From the NCBI RefSeq assembly GCF_016741875.1, contig NZ_JAERRF010000016.1, positions 1 through 64,000 of the forward strand: a stretch of DNA of 64,000 nucleotides, written 5' to 3'. Origin of the DNA: Streptomyces coffeae. GTDB lineage: Bacteria > Actinomycetota > Actinomycetes > Streptomycetales > Streptomycetaceae. The notes under the pieces were generated by a model. That model was not told where the DNA came from. It did not search any database and saw only the letters and a list, made by a program, of their open reading frames with translations. The position numbers and the translations under genes were made by a program. Below, piece by piece: positions 52,542 to 60,592 of the stretch (positions within the stretch are counted from its first letter, which is position 1; each line of letters opens with the position of its first letter).

Positions 52542-52572
52542 GGGGTGACCCTTCACAAGGGTGGCCCCGGCG

Positions 52573-52589
52573 CGTGCCGTTGCGGCACG
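52573..52589. promoter_or_regulatory. Hairpin between short ORF and rsgA
   Basis: CGTGCCG and CGGCACG (seven perfect pairs) enclose three bases. It lies 17 bases after the short ORF's stop and 32 bases before the rsgA TTG start, suitable for an attenuator or coupling structure. Confidence 0.5.
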
Positions 52590-52605
52590 GGGATATGACG
52601 TGGGA

Positions 52606-52677
52606 TCAGCCGGAGGCCACGGAGGTGGACGTGATGAACTCCTGGTTGCGGGCAGCGCCCATCGCAAAGACAGCCAT
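52606..52677 (-). CDS. 23-residue ORF upstream of rsgA
   Basis: MAVFAMGAARNQEFITSTSV plus three residues (A, S, G), then TGA. It has an almost perfect ribosome-binding site, AAGGAGG at 52693-52687, nine bases before the ATG, far better than that of rsgA itself. A terminator-like hairpin of the upstream SDR gene (52769-52793) separates it from that gene, so it probably opens the rsgA transcript. It could be a leader peptide or a small functional peptide; the sequence resembles nothing I can name. Confidence 0.5.
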   Translation of the reverse strand: MAVFAMGAARNQEFITSTSVASG

Positions 52678-52768
52678 CGGGTCACACCTCCTTCTCTCCT
52701 CGTCGGATCACGGGCCGGCCGGCGGCCGCCGGATCGGGTCGGGCTCACTGTAGTCCGGCGGCCGGGTC

Positions 52769-52793
52769 GGCACCACGGATTTTTCCGGGTGCC
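52769..52793 (-). terminator. Terminator after the SDR gene
   Basis: GGCACC (52769-52774) pairs with GGTGCC (52788-52793) and CGGA (52776-52779) with TCCG (52784-52787) around a four-base loop, with one bulged base. It starts ten bases beyond the stop codon. Confidence 0.7.
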
Positions 52794-52802
52794 CTCGGAG
52801 GG

Positions 52803-53687
52803 TCACCCTCCGTCCGCGGCGGGGGCTCCGTAGCCTTCGGGAGCCTCGACGCCCCGTTCGGCGGCGCGGCTGGTCTCCTCCCAGGCCGCCCAGGTGTCCA
52901 TGCGCTTCCGCGAGATGTCGAAGGCCATGTCGTAGACGGCGCTGCCGAGCAGCAGCCGCAGCGGCGGGTCGTCGCTGTCCACGAGCTTCATCACGGCCTC
53001 GGCGGCAAGATGCGGCAGGCTGTCGATGGACGACTCGGCGAACTGCTTCTCCAACTCGGCGCGCAGGGGCGCGTAGAGATCCATCGGCTCGGTGGCGACC
53101 AGACCGGTGGTGTAGAGATCGGTCCAGTAGCCGCCGGGCTCGACGAGGGTGACCTTGACGCCGAAGGCGGCGGCCTCCGCCGCCAGCGCCTCGCTCATCC
53201 CCTCCAGGGCGAACTTGCTGGCGCTGTAGAGCCCGGTGAGGGGGTAGCCGCCCAGCGCGCCGATGCTGGAGATCTGGACGATATGGCCGCTGCCCTGGGC
53301 ACGCAGGGTGGGCAGGACGGCCTGGCTCACCCACAGGGCACCGAAGAAGTTGGTGTCCATCTGGGCGCGGGCCTCGGCCTCGCCGAACTCCTCGACCATT
53401 CCCATGGCGAGGAACCCGGCGTTGTTCACGACGATGTCGAGGCGGCCGAAGTGACGGACGGCCGTGTCGACGGTGGTGTGGACGGCCGCGCGGTCGGTGA
53501 CGTCCAGCGGGAGGGCGAGCAGCCGGTCGCCGTGCTCGGCGGCCAGCGGCTCGAGGGTGGTGAGGGTGCGGGCGACGGCGACAACGCGGTCGCCCGCCGC
53601 GAGGGCGGCTTCGGTGAAGGCCCGGCCCAGTCCCCGGCTCGCACCGGTGATGAACCAGACGCGGCCTGCGGCGGGGGTGGCGGTCAT
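52803..53687 (-). CDS. Short-chain dehydrogenase/reductase
   Basis: 294 residues of the classical SDR family. VWFITGASRGLGRAFTEAALAAGD is the NAD(P)-binding glycine motif, LDVTDRAAV near 62, VVNNAGFLAMG near 88, and HIVQISSIGALGGYPLTGLYSASKFALEG has the catalytic Ser, Tyr and Lys (YSASK near 157). The 40-residue tail with KRMDTWAAWEETSRAAE is typical of a streptomycete subgroup. Substrate unknown. Two TetR-type operators lie upstream. Confidence 0.9.
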   Translation of the reverse strand: MTATPAAGRVWFITGASRGLGRAFTEAALAAGDRVVAVARTLTTLEPLAAEHGDRLLALPLDVTDRAAVHTTVDTAVRHFGRLDIVVNNAGFLAMGMVEEFGEAEARAQMDTNFFGALWVSQAVLPTLRAQGSGHIVQISSIGALGGYPLTGLYSASKFALEGMSEALAAEAAAFGVKVTLVEPGGYWTDLYTTGLVATEPMDLYAPLRAELEKQFAESSIDSLPHLAAEAVMKLVDSDDPPLRLLLGSAVYDMAFDISRKRMDTWAAWEETSRAAERGVEAPEGYGAPAADGG

Positions 53688-53721
53688 GGAGATGCGGCTC
53701 CTGGAGTTCTCGACCTCAATA

Positions 53722-53738
53722 CGAGACGGCTCGTCTCG
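53722..53738. promoter_or_regulatory. TetR-type operator 1 before the SDR gene
   Basis: CGAGACGGCTCGTCTCG is a perfect palindrome with seven-base arms around GCT, 35 bases upstream of the SDR start. A near copy lies at 53777-53793. Confidence 0.7.
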
Positions 53739-53776
53739 CTAGACGCCATGAACATACACGGGGCAGGTCGGACTGG

Positions 53777-53793
53777 CAAGACGGATCGTCTCG
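53777..53793. promoter_or_regulatory. TetR-type operator 2 before the SDR gene
   Basis: CAAGACGGATCGTCTCG differs from operator 1 at two positions; its centre is 55 bases away. Two copies suggest cooperative binding, but no TetR-family gene lies in the window. Confidence 0.65.
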
Positions 53794-53826
53794 TCTGTCG
53801 ACGGTGGGGCCAGGGTCCGTCGGGCC

Positions 53827-55188
53827 CTACCGCGGGGGCGTTCCGGCGCGGCGGCCGCCGTCCGCCGTGGTCTCCGCGGAACCGTCCGCCGCGGTGTCGG
53901 CCTCCGGCCGCCGGGTGCCCTGCCGGGGCGCGCGCTCGGACTTCTCCGCGCGCCTCGTCCGCTCGGCGCCGTTCTCGGCGGTCTGCTCGGCGGTCTGCTC
54001 GGCGGTCTGCTCGGCGGTCTGCTCGGTAATCTGCTCCGCGGGCTTCGCGGCGCCGCGCTCGGCGCCCTTCCCGGCGGTCCGCTCCCCCGACTCCCGCCTG
54101 GCGTGCAGCCGGGCCCGGATGTCGGCGTGCGGCAGGAACTGGGCCCAGCGCTCGGGGAACTCCGACGGCGGGGTGATCTCCGCCGCTCCGTCGTCCGCCG
54201 TGCGCTGTTCCCGCGCACGCGACCGTACCGCCTGCTCCCGGACGCGGGCGGCCTGCTCGGCGCGTCCGGCGGCGGTGGCCACCGACGGCCAGACCCGGTC
54301 GATCGCGGCGTTGACCGCCGCCCCCACCAGCACCGCGAAGGCGGACACACCGATCCACAGCAGCACGGCGACCGGCGCGGCCAGCGAACCGTAGATCGTC
54401 GGGCCCTCCACGGTGTGGACCAGGTAGATACGCAGCAGGAAACTGCCGAGCACCCACATGGTGAGGGCCACCAGCGCACCGGGGATGTCCTCGCGCCAGG
54501 GCGAGCGCACCGGCACCGACACGTGGTACAGCGTGGTGAGGAAGGCGACGGACAGCAGGATCACCACGGGCCAGTACAGCGCCCGCACAAGATCGCTGCT
54601 GGCCGGGAAGAGGTCCACCACCGCCTCCGGGCCGACGACCATCAGCGGCAGCGCCACCGCCCCGACGACCAGCGCGACCAGGTAGAGCAGGAAGGCGAGC
54701 AGCCGGGTCCTGACGATCCCGCGGCGCCCCTCCAGCCCGTACATGATGGTGATGGTGTCCACGAACACATTCACCGCGCGCGATCCGGACCACAGGGCGA
54801 TACCGAAGCCGAGCGAAATGACGTCGGGGCGGCCGCCCTCGATGACGTCGTCCAGCAGGGGCCGGGCGATCTCCTTGACGCCCTTGTCGGACAGGACGGT
54901 CCCGGAGGCGTCGAGGATGTTCTGCCGGATGGTGGCCACCGTGCCGGTGTCGGTCCAGGCGTCGAAGTAGCCGAGCAGACCGATCAGACCCAGCAGCAGC
55001 GGAGGCAGGGACAGCAGGGTGAAGAAGGCCGCCTCGGCGGCGAGCCCGGTGACCCGGTGCTCCATGCAGGAGTGGACGGTGTCCTTGAGCAGCAGCCAGA
55101 CCATCCTGCGCTTGGAGACGTTGCGATAGAGGGCGCGGGCCTTGTGGAGCCGACCGGATGGCTTGGACAGTTCTTTTGCTGGCTGCAC
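53827..55188 (-). CDS. YihY/BrkB family membrane protein
   Basis: 453 residues. Six membrane segments in the first 290 residues, with the family blocks RVTGLAAEAAFFTLLSLPPLLLGLIGLLGYF, LGFGIALWSGSRAVNVFVDTITIMYGL and IYGSLAAPVAVLLWIGVSAFAVLVGAAVNAAIDR. The last 150 residues are charged and disordered, with four EQTA repeats and a basic Arg-rich end. Earlier called ribonuclease BN; now a putative transporter of unknown substrate. The GTG at 55188 is chosen by similarity of the following KARALYRNVSKRRM segment to relatives; the ribosome-binding site is poor. Confidence 0.82.
   Translation of the reverse strand: MQPAKELSKPSGRLHKARALYRNVSKRRMVWLLLKDTVHSCMEHRVTGLAAEAAFFTLLSLPPLLLGLIGLLGYFDAWTDTGTVATIRQNILDASGTVLSDKGVKEIARPLLDDVIEGGRPDVISLGFGIALWSGSRAVNVFVDTITIMYGLEGRRGIVRTRLLAFLLYLVALVVGAVALPLMVVGPEAVVDLFPASSDLVRALYWPVVILLSVAFLTTLYHVSVPVRSPWREDIPGALVALTMWVLGSFLLRIYLVHTVEGPTIYGSLAAPVAVLLWIGVSAFAVLVGAAVNAAIDRVWPSVATAAGRAEQAARVREQAVRSRAREQRTADDGAAEITPPSEFPERWAQFLPHADIRARLHARRESGERTAGKGAERGAAKPAEQITEQTAEQTAEQTAEQTAENGAERTRRAEKSERAPRQGTRRPEADTAADGSAETTADGGRRAGTPPR
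53974..54033. repeat. 12-bp in-frame tandem repeat in the YihY/BrkB gene
   Basis: Four perfect copies of CTCGGCGGTCTG and one degenerate copy (CTCGGTAATCTG). On the coding strand they specify the EQTA repeats of the C-terminal tail, and copy number can vary in frame. Confidence 0.9.
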
Positions 55189-55450
55189 CTTCTCACCGTA
55201 TCGGGCGGGTTCCCGCCTGCCCGTACGGCGACCTTCCCGTGCGTCGGCAGCGGTGTCCCGTGCCGGTTGCGTCGGCGGAGGGGATGCCGCGCCGACTCGG
55301 CACCGCCCTCCGCCCGCCGTGCTCACTGTCCGTTCCGGATACGGACCGGCGCAAAGGTTGCGCCGCGTTGCAACCGGGCGGACGCGCGGGCCCGGACCAG
55401 CCGCGGCCCCGGCACCCCGGGGCGGGCCGGTCCGTGGTTGTCTGTCCGCC

Positions 55451-55984
55451 ATGAGCATCACAGTGACCACGTGGTCCTTGGAACAGACCTCGCCCGCGGA
55501 TCTCAGCCCGGCGCGGGAGCCCGCCGCCGACGCGGGGGTACGGATCGTCCGGGCGGAGGTGCCGAGCCCGGAATTCAGCCGCTTTCTGTACACCTCCGTC
55601 GGCGCCGATGTCTCCTGGACCGATCGGCTGGAGTGGTCACGTGAGCGCTGGGAGGAGTTCCTGGACCGGCCCGGCGTGGAGACCTGGGTGGCGTACGAGC
55701 GCGGCACCCCGGCCGGGTACATCGAGCTGGAGCGCCAGGACGAGGGCGTGGTCGAGATCACCTACTTCGGGCTGCTGCCCGCCTTCCGCGGTCGCCGGAT
55801 CGGCGGGCATCTGCTCACCTGGGGCATCCGCCGCGCCTGGGACCAGGGCGAGCGGCTGCCGGGACAGCCGCCGACCAAGCGGGTGTGGCTGCACACCTGC
55901 ACCAAGGACGGGCCGCACGCACGGGACAACTACCAGCGGCGCGGTTTCCGGATCTTTGACATCAAGACCGAGACGGAGGCGTGA
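55451..55984 (+). CDS. GNAT-family N-acetyltransferase
   Basis: 177 residues. The acetyl-CoA-binding motif A reads EITYFGLLPAFRGRRIGGHLLTWGIRRAWDQG (about 99-130) with the R/Q-x-x-G-x-G/A loop as RGRRIG; an N-terminal helix pair (DRLEWSRERWEEFLDRPGVETWVAYERG) and the C-terminal HTCTKDGPHARDNYQRRGFRIFD complete the fold. Acceptor unknown. No ribosome-binding site is visible before the ATG. Confidence 0.87.
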   Translation: MSITVTTWSLEQTSPADLSPAREPAADAGVRIVRAEVPSPEFSRFLYTSVGADVSWTDRLEWSRERWEEFLDRPGVETWVAYERGTPAGYIELERQDEGVVEITYFGLLPAFRGRRIGGHLLTWGIRRAWDQGERLPGQPPTKRVWLHTCTKDGPHARDNYQRRGFRIFDIKTETEA

Positions 55985-56076
55985 CCCACCCCACATCGTC
56001 TCGCGATACAAGACACTCTCGTCCAGATAGTGGATAGCGGTGGACTCCCCGGAGACCACCGTGCCACGCTTCCTCC

Positions 56077-56160
56077 ATGTCTCGAGCTGGAATTGCCTTG
56101 GTGAGTCGACGCCACGTCGACCTCGGTCGCATGTCCAGCGCGATCTGTCCGGCGGGCTGA
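56077..56160 (+). CDS. Cysteine/sulfur leader peptide ORF (cis-regulatory)
   Basis: 27 codons ending in TGA, 229 bases before sulfite reductase. The segment SRRHVDLGRMSSAIC matches a conserved leader-peptide pattern (RRHVDL-x-R-x-SSAIC) that I recall from actinobacterial sulfur genes. The single Cys near the end would let Cys-tRNA supply control ribosome movement and downstream expression. No good ribosome-binding site precedes the ATG at 56077; an in-frame GTG at 56101 could also start it. The first eight codons read MSRAGIAL. Confidence 0.72.
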   Translation: MSRAGIALVSRRHVDLGRMSSAICPAG

Positions 56161-56389
56161 CCCGCATCTCTCAGGGCCCCTCAAAGCCCCGGGCAGCACC
56201 CCACAGTCCCCGACGCCCCAGCCACCGCCCCCGACGACGTGGGCGGGCGCACCCGCGGGACCTCCACCGTCGCACCACCGCACCCGGTACCGCCGAAGCG
56301 CCGTGCCCGCCTGCGCGCAATCGCAGGTCAGAGGGTGCGCGCGAGCACCATCCGCCGCACCAGAGCCGCTCAGAAGGACACCCACCGCC

Positions 56390-58084
56390 ATGGCCGCCAC
56401 CCCGGAACGCGCTAGCGCATCAACCCGCCGCAAGGCCGGACGCCACCGCGGCGAAGGCCAGTGGGCCGCGGGGCACTTCACCCCGCTCAACGGCAATGAG
56501 CAGACCAAGAAGGACGACGACGGTCTCAATGTGCGGACACGCATTGAGACGATCTACGCCCACCGCGGTTTCGACTCGATCGACGGTGCCGATCTGCGCG
56601 GCCGGATGCGCTGGTGGGGTCTGTACACCCAGCGCAAGCCCGGGATCGACGGCGGCAAGACCGCCGTACTGGAGCCCGAGGAGCTGGACGACACGCACTT
56701 CATGATGCGGGTCCGGGTGGACGGCGGACGGCTGACCACCGAGCAGCTGCGCGTCATCGGCGAGATATCACAGGAGTTCGCCCGCGGCACCGCGGACATC
56801 ACCGACCGGCAGAACATCCAGTACCACTGGATCCGGATCGAGGACGTTCCGGAGATCTGGAAGCGGCTGGAGGCCGTGGGGCTGTCCACCACCGAGGCCT
56901 GCGGTGACACCCCGCGCGTGATCATCGGCTCCCCGGTCGCCGGGATCGCCGAGGACGAGATCATCGACGGCACCCCCGCCATCGAGGAGATCCACCGCCG
57001 CTACATCGGCAGCAAGGAGTTCTCCAACCTGCCGCGCAAGTTCAAGTCCGCGGTCTCCGGCTCCCCGGTCCTCGACATCGTCCACGAGATCAACGACGTG
57101 GCGTTCGTCGGTGTGCGCCACCCCGAGCACGGCCCCGGCTTCGACCTCTGGGTCGGCGGCGGTCTGTCCACCAACCCCAAGATCGGTGTCCGGCTCGGCG
57201 CCTGGGTCCCGCTGGAGGATGTCCCGGACGTCTGGGCCGGGGTCGTCGCCATCTTCCGCGACTACGGCTACCGGCGGCTGCGCAACCGCGCCCGGCTGAA
57301 GTTCCTGGTCGCCGACTGGGGCCCTTCGAGGTTCCGCCAGGTGCTGGAGGACGAGTACCTGAAGCGTCCGCTGAGCGACGGGCCCGCACCCGAGCAGCCC
57401 GTCCAGCAGTGGCGTGACCACATCGGTGTCCACCGCCAGCGCGACGGCCGCTTCTACATCGGCTTCGCCCCGCGCGTGGGCCGGGTCGACGGCTCGACCC
57501 TCACCAAGATCGCCGATCTGGCCGAGGCCCATGGCTCCGGCCGGCTGACCACCACCGTCGAGCAGAAGATGATCGTGCTCGATGTGGCCGAGGACCAGGT
57601 GGAGTCGCTGGTCTCCGGGCTGGAGGCGCTGGACCTCCAGGTCAAGCCGTCCCCGTTCCGCCGCGGCACCATGGCCTGCACCGGTATCGAGTTCTGCAAG
57701 CTGGCCATCGTCGAGACCAAGGGCCGCGGCTCCACGCTGATCGACGAACTCGAGCGGCGGCTGCCCGAATTCGACCAGCCGATCACCATCAACCTCAACG
57801 GCTGCCCCAACGCCTGCGCCCGCATCCAGGTCGCGGACATCGGTCTCAAGGGCCAGCTGGTCATGGACGAGAACGGCAACCAGGTCGAGGGCTACCAGGT
57901 GCACCTGGGCGGCGCGCTGGGCCTGGAGCCCGGCTTCGGCCGCAAGGTGCGCGGTCTGAAGGTCACCGCCGATGAACTGCCCGACTACGTCGAGCGGGTG
58001 CTGCGCCGCTTCCAGGAGGAGCGCGAGGACGGCGAGCGGTTCGCCACCTGGGCCGCGCGGGCCGGTGAGGAGGCGCTGTCATGA
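56390..58084 (+). CDS. sir: Assimilatory sulfite reductase (siroheme, ferredoxin-type)
   Basis: Reduces sulfite to sulfide with six electrons. 564 residues in the twofold sulfite/nitrite reductase layout: RMRWWGLYTQRKPGIDGGK and ITDRQNIQYHWIRIEDVP bind substrate and siroheme in the first half, GSPVLDIVHEINDVAFVG follows, and the Fe4S4/siroheme Cys are in GTMACTGIEFCKLA (about 430, 436) and LNGCPNACARIQVADIG (about 472, 476). The closeness to cys genes makes sulfite rather than nitrite the substrate. It begins the sulfate operon behind the cysteine leader; the next gene overlaps by four bases. Confidence 0.94.
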   Translation: MAATPERASASTRRKAGRHRGEGQWAAGHFTPLNGNEQTKKDDDGLNVRTRIETIYAHRGFDSIDGADLRGRMRWWGLYTQRKPGIDGGKTAVLEPEELDDTHFMMRVRVDGGRLTTEQLRVIGEISQEFARGTADITDRQNIQYHWIRIEDVPEIWKRLEAVGLSTTEACGDTPRVIIGSPVAGIAEDEIIDGTPAIEEIHRRYIGSKEFSNLPRKFKSAVSGSPVLDIVHEINDVAFVGVRHPEHGPGFDLWVGGGLSTNPKIGVRLGAWVPLEDVPDVWAGVVAIFRDYGYRRLRNRARLKFLVADWGPSRFRQVLEDEYLKRPLSDGPAPEQPVQQWRDHIGVHRQRDGRFYIGFAPRVGRVDGSTLTKIADLAEAHGSGRLTTTVEQKMIVLDVAEDQVESLVSGLEALDLQVKPSPFRRGTMACTGIEFCKLAIVETKGRGSTLIDELERRLPEFDQPITINLNGCPNACARIQVADIGLKGQLVMDENGNQVEGYQVHLGGALGLEPGFGRKVRGLKVTADELPDYVERVLRRFQEEREDGERFATWAARAGEEALS

Positions 58085-58281
58085 GTGAGCGTGCGGCGCC
58101 GTTCTACTGCCCGTACTGCGGGGACGAGGACCTGCGCCCCTCCGAGGAGGGGACCTCCCACGGGAAGGGCGCAGGGTGGGAATGCGCCTCCTGCAATCGC
58201 GCGTTCCGGCTGTCGTTCCTCGGGCTGCTGGCCAAGGGCCTGCGGCGCGAACCGGCCGGAGAAGGGGGCACGTCGATATGA
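58081..58281 (+). CDS. Small zinc-ribbon protein in the sulfur operon
   Basis: 66 residues. CPYCGDEDL and CASCNRAF form a four-Cys zinc ribbon of about 25 residues spacing; the tail FLGLLAKGLRREP is basic. It overlaps sir by ATGA and the next gene, cysH, begins four bases before its end by the same kind of overlap, so it is translationally locked into the operon. A role in reductase assembly or metal handling is possible, but nothing in the sequence proves it. Confidence 0.8.
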   Translation: MSERAAPFYCPYCGDEDLRPSEEGTSHGKGAGWECASCNRAFRLSFLGLLAKGLRREPAGEGGTSI

Positions 58282-58979
58282 CCCGGATTGAGCAGACAGA
58301 CGATCTCGAGACGCTCGCGGAGCGGGCGGGCCGCGAACTGGAGGACGCCCCGGCGCCGGACATCCTGCGCTGGGCGGCCGACACCTTCGGTCCGCGGTTC
58401 TGCGTCACCTCCTCGATGGAGGACGCGGTGGTGGCCCATCTGGCCTCCCGCGCCTTCCCCGGTGTCGATGTGGTCTTCCTCGACACCGGCTACCACTTCC
58501 CCGAGACCATCGGCACCCGGGACGCGGTGGCCGCCGTGATGGACGTCAACGTCATCACGCTCACCCCGCGCCAGACGGTGGCCGAGCAGGATGCCTCGTA
58601 CGGCCCGAAGCTGCACGACCGCGACCCCGACCTGTGCTGCGCGCTGCGCAAGGTCAAGCCGCTCGAGGAGGGGCTGCGCGGGTACGACGCCTGGGCCACC
58701 GGGCTGCGCCGCGACGAGTCCCCGACCCGGGCGAACACCCCGGTCGTCGGCTGGGACGCCAAGCGGCAGAAGGTCAAGGTCTCGCCGATCGCCCGCTGGA
58801 CGCAGGCGGATGTGGACGCGTACGTGGCCGAGCACGGGGTGCTCACCAACCCCCTGCTGATGGACGGCTATCCGTCGGTCGGCTGCGCGCCCTGCACCCG
58901 GCGGGTGCTGGAGGGCGAGGACGCACGTTCCGGCCGCTGGGCCGGGAGCACCAAGACCGAATGCGGGCTGCACGGCTGA
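58278..58979 (+). CDS. cysH: Assimilatory APS/PAPS reductase
   Basis: 233 residues. Reduces adenylyl sulfate (or PAPS) to sulfite. PP-loop-like TSSMEDAVVAHLASRAFPGVDVVFLDTGYHFPET; the Cys pairs DLCCALRKVKPL and GCAPCTRRV mark a 4Fe-4S enzyme, typical of APS-using reductases; the C-terminal ECGLH has the catalytic Cys. Because cysC is also present, PAPS could be made, but the 4Fe-4S Cys favour APS. GAAGGGGG lies upstream and the start overlaps the previous gene. Confidence 0.94.
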   Translation: MTRIEQTDDLETLAERAGRELEDAPAPDILRWAADTFGPRFCVTSSMEDAVVAHLASRAFPGVDVVFLDTGYHFPETIGTRDAVAAVMDVNVITLTPRQTVAEQDASYGPKLHDRDPDLCCALRKVKPLEEGLRGYDAWATGLRRDESPTRANTPVVGWDAKRQKVKVSPIARWTQADVDAYVAEHGVLTNPLLMDGYPSVGCAPCTRRVLEGEDARSGRWAGSTKTECGLHG

Positions 58980-59002
58980 TGGCTGTCGACCAGGAGAACG
59001 AG

Positions 59003-59551
59003 ATGAGCGCGCCCCTGCACACCGGAGCCACCGTATGGCTGACCGGCCTGCCCAGCGCCGGGAAGACCACGATCGCCTACGCCCTGGCCGAACGGCTGCG
59101 CGGTGAGGGCCACCGGGTGGAGGTGCTCGACGGCGACGAGATCCGTGAGTTCCTCTCCGCGGGGCTCGGCTTCTCCCGCGAGGACCGGCACACCAACGTC
59201 CAGCGGATCGGCTTCGTCGCCGAACTGCTGGCCTCCCAGGGAGTGAAGGTGCTGGTCCCGGTGATCGCCCCGTACGCGGACAGCCGCGAGGCGGTGCGCG
59301 GTCGCCACCAGAAGGAGGGCACCCCGTATCTGGAGGTGCATGTGGCCACCCCGGTCGAGGTGTGCTCGGAGCGGGACGTCAAGGGGCTCTACGCCAAGCA
59401 GGCGGCAGGCGAGATCTCGGGGCTGACCGGCGTCGACGACCCGTACGAGGCCCCGGCCGACCCGGACTTGCGCATCGAGACGCACCAGCAGGGCGTACAG
59501 GAATCCGCGGCGGCGCTTCGGTCGCTGCTCAGCGAGAGGGGACTGCTGTGA
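59003..59551 (+). CDS. cysC: Adenylylsulfate kinase
   Basis: 182 residues. Phosphorylates APS to PAPS. VWLTGLPSAGKTTIAYALAERL is the P-loop near 14-21, VLDGDEIREFLSAGLGFSREDRHTNVQRIG the APS-binding region, VLVPVIAPYADSREAVR near 85 and VCSERDVKGLYAKQAAGEISGLTGVDDPYE the lid. I chose ATG 59003 (AGGAG six bases upstream) over an ATG at 58979 that overlaps the cysH stop. Confidence 0.94.
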   Translation: MSAPLHTGATVWLTGLPSAGKTTIAYALAERLRGEGHRVEVLDGDEIREFLSAGLGFSREDRHTNVQRIGFVAELLASQGVKVLVPVIAPYADSREAVRGRHQKEGTPYLEVHVATPVEVCSERDVKGLYAKQAAGEISGLTGVDDPYEAPADPDLRIETHQQGVQESAAALRSLLSERGLL

Positions 59552-59646
59552 GCGACGCCCGCGCGGCCAGCGGCCCGCACACGGCAGCGATACCCGCGCC
59601 TCTGCGCCGCGCGGGCGGAGAAGTGAGCGAAAGGGGCACAGCATGA
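59548..59646 (+). CDS. 32-codon ORF bridging cysC and cysD
   Basis: A GTG overlapping the cysC stop (GTGA) opens a 32-residue frame, starting VSDARAASG, that ends in a TGA overlapping the cysD ATG (ATGA). GAGAGGGG lies six bases before the GTG. Its product looks like low-complexity Ala/Arg sequence, so the likely purpose is to carry ribosomes across the 91-base gap rather than to make a functional protein; chance is not excluded. Confidence 0.35.
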   Translation: MSDARAASGPHTAAIPAPLRRAGGEVSERGTA

Positions 59647-60590
59647 CGACCGTGGCTGCGATCAACGGCGCCGGTGCGGCCGAGGGCGGCGACCTCTACG
59701 CGCTGTCGCACCTGGACGCGCTGGAGTCCGAGGCGGTGCACATCTTCCGCGAGGTGGCGGGCGAGTTCGAGCGGCCGGTGATCCTGTTCTCCGGCGGCAA
59801 GGACTCCATCGTCATGCTGCATCTGGCGCTCAAGGCGTTCGCCCCGGCGCCGGTGCCCTTCTCGCTGCTCCACGTGGACACCGGGCACAACTTCCCCGAG
59901 GTCATCGACTACCGGGACCGCACCGTCGCCGAGCACGGCCTGCGGCTGCACGTGGCGTCGGTGCAGGACTACATCGACCGCGGTGTACTCAAGGAGCGCC
60001 CGGACGGCACCCGCAACCCGCTGCAGACGCTGCCGCTGACCGAGAAGATCCAGGCGGAGAAGTTCGACGCGGTCTTCGGCGGCGGACGGCGCGACGAGGA
60101 GAAGGCCCGCGCGAAGGAGCGGGTGTTCAGCCTCCGTGACGAGTTCTCGCAGTGGGACCCGCGCCGCCAGCGCCCCGAGCTGTGGAACCTCTACAACGGC
60201 CGGCACGCACCCGGCGAGCATGTCCGTGTCTTCCCGCTCTCCAACTGGACCGAGCTGGACGTGTGGCAGTACATCGCCCGCGAGGACATCGCGCTCCCGG
60301 AGATCTACTTCGCGCACGAGCGCGAGGTGTTCAAGCGCGGCGGGATGTGGCTGACGGCCGGCGAGTGGGGCGGGCCCAAGGACGACGAGACCGTCGAGAA
60401 GCGGCAGGTGCGCTACCGCACCGTCGGCGACATGTCCTGCACCGGCGCCGTCGACTCCGACGCGGTGACCCTGGAGCAGGTCATCACCGAGATCGCCGCG
60501 TCTCGGCTGACCGAGCGCGGCGCCACGCGTGCCGACGACAAGCTCTCCGAGGCCGCGATGGAAGACCGCAAGCGCGAGGGGTACTTCTGA
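59643..60590 (+). CDS. cysD: Sulfate adenylyltransferase subunit 2
   Basis: 315 residues, the catalytic ATP-sulfurylase subunit that makes APS from sulfate and ATP, driven by CysN. SGGKDSIVMLHLALKAF near 50 is the ATP pyrophosphatase PP-motif; LHVDTGHNFPEVIDYRDR, FDAVFGGGRRDEEKARAKERVFSLRDEFSQWDPRRQRPELW and SNWTELDVWQYIAREDI are the other family blocks. AAAGGGG lies seven bases before the ATG; cysN follows after two bases. Confidence 0.96.
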   Translation: MTTVAAINGAGAAEGGDLYALSHLDALESEAVHIFREVAGEFERPVILFSGGKDSIVMLHLALKAFAPAPVPFSLLHVDTGHNFPEVIDYRDRTVAEHGLRLHVASVQDYIDRGVLKERPDGTRNPLQTLPLTEKIQAEKFDAVFGGGRRDEEKARAKERVFSLRDEFSQWDPRRQRPELWNLYNGRHAPGEHVRVFPLSNWTELDVWQYIAREDIALPEIYFAHEREVFKRGGMWLTAGEWGGPKDDETVEKRQVRYRTVGDMSCTGAVDSDAVTLEQVITEIAASRLTERGATRADDKLSEAAMEDRKREGYF

Positions 60591-60592
60591 GC

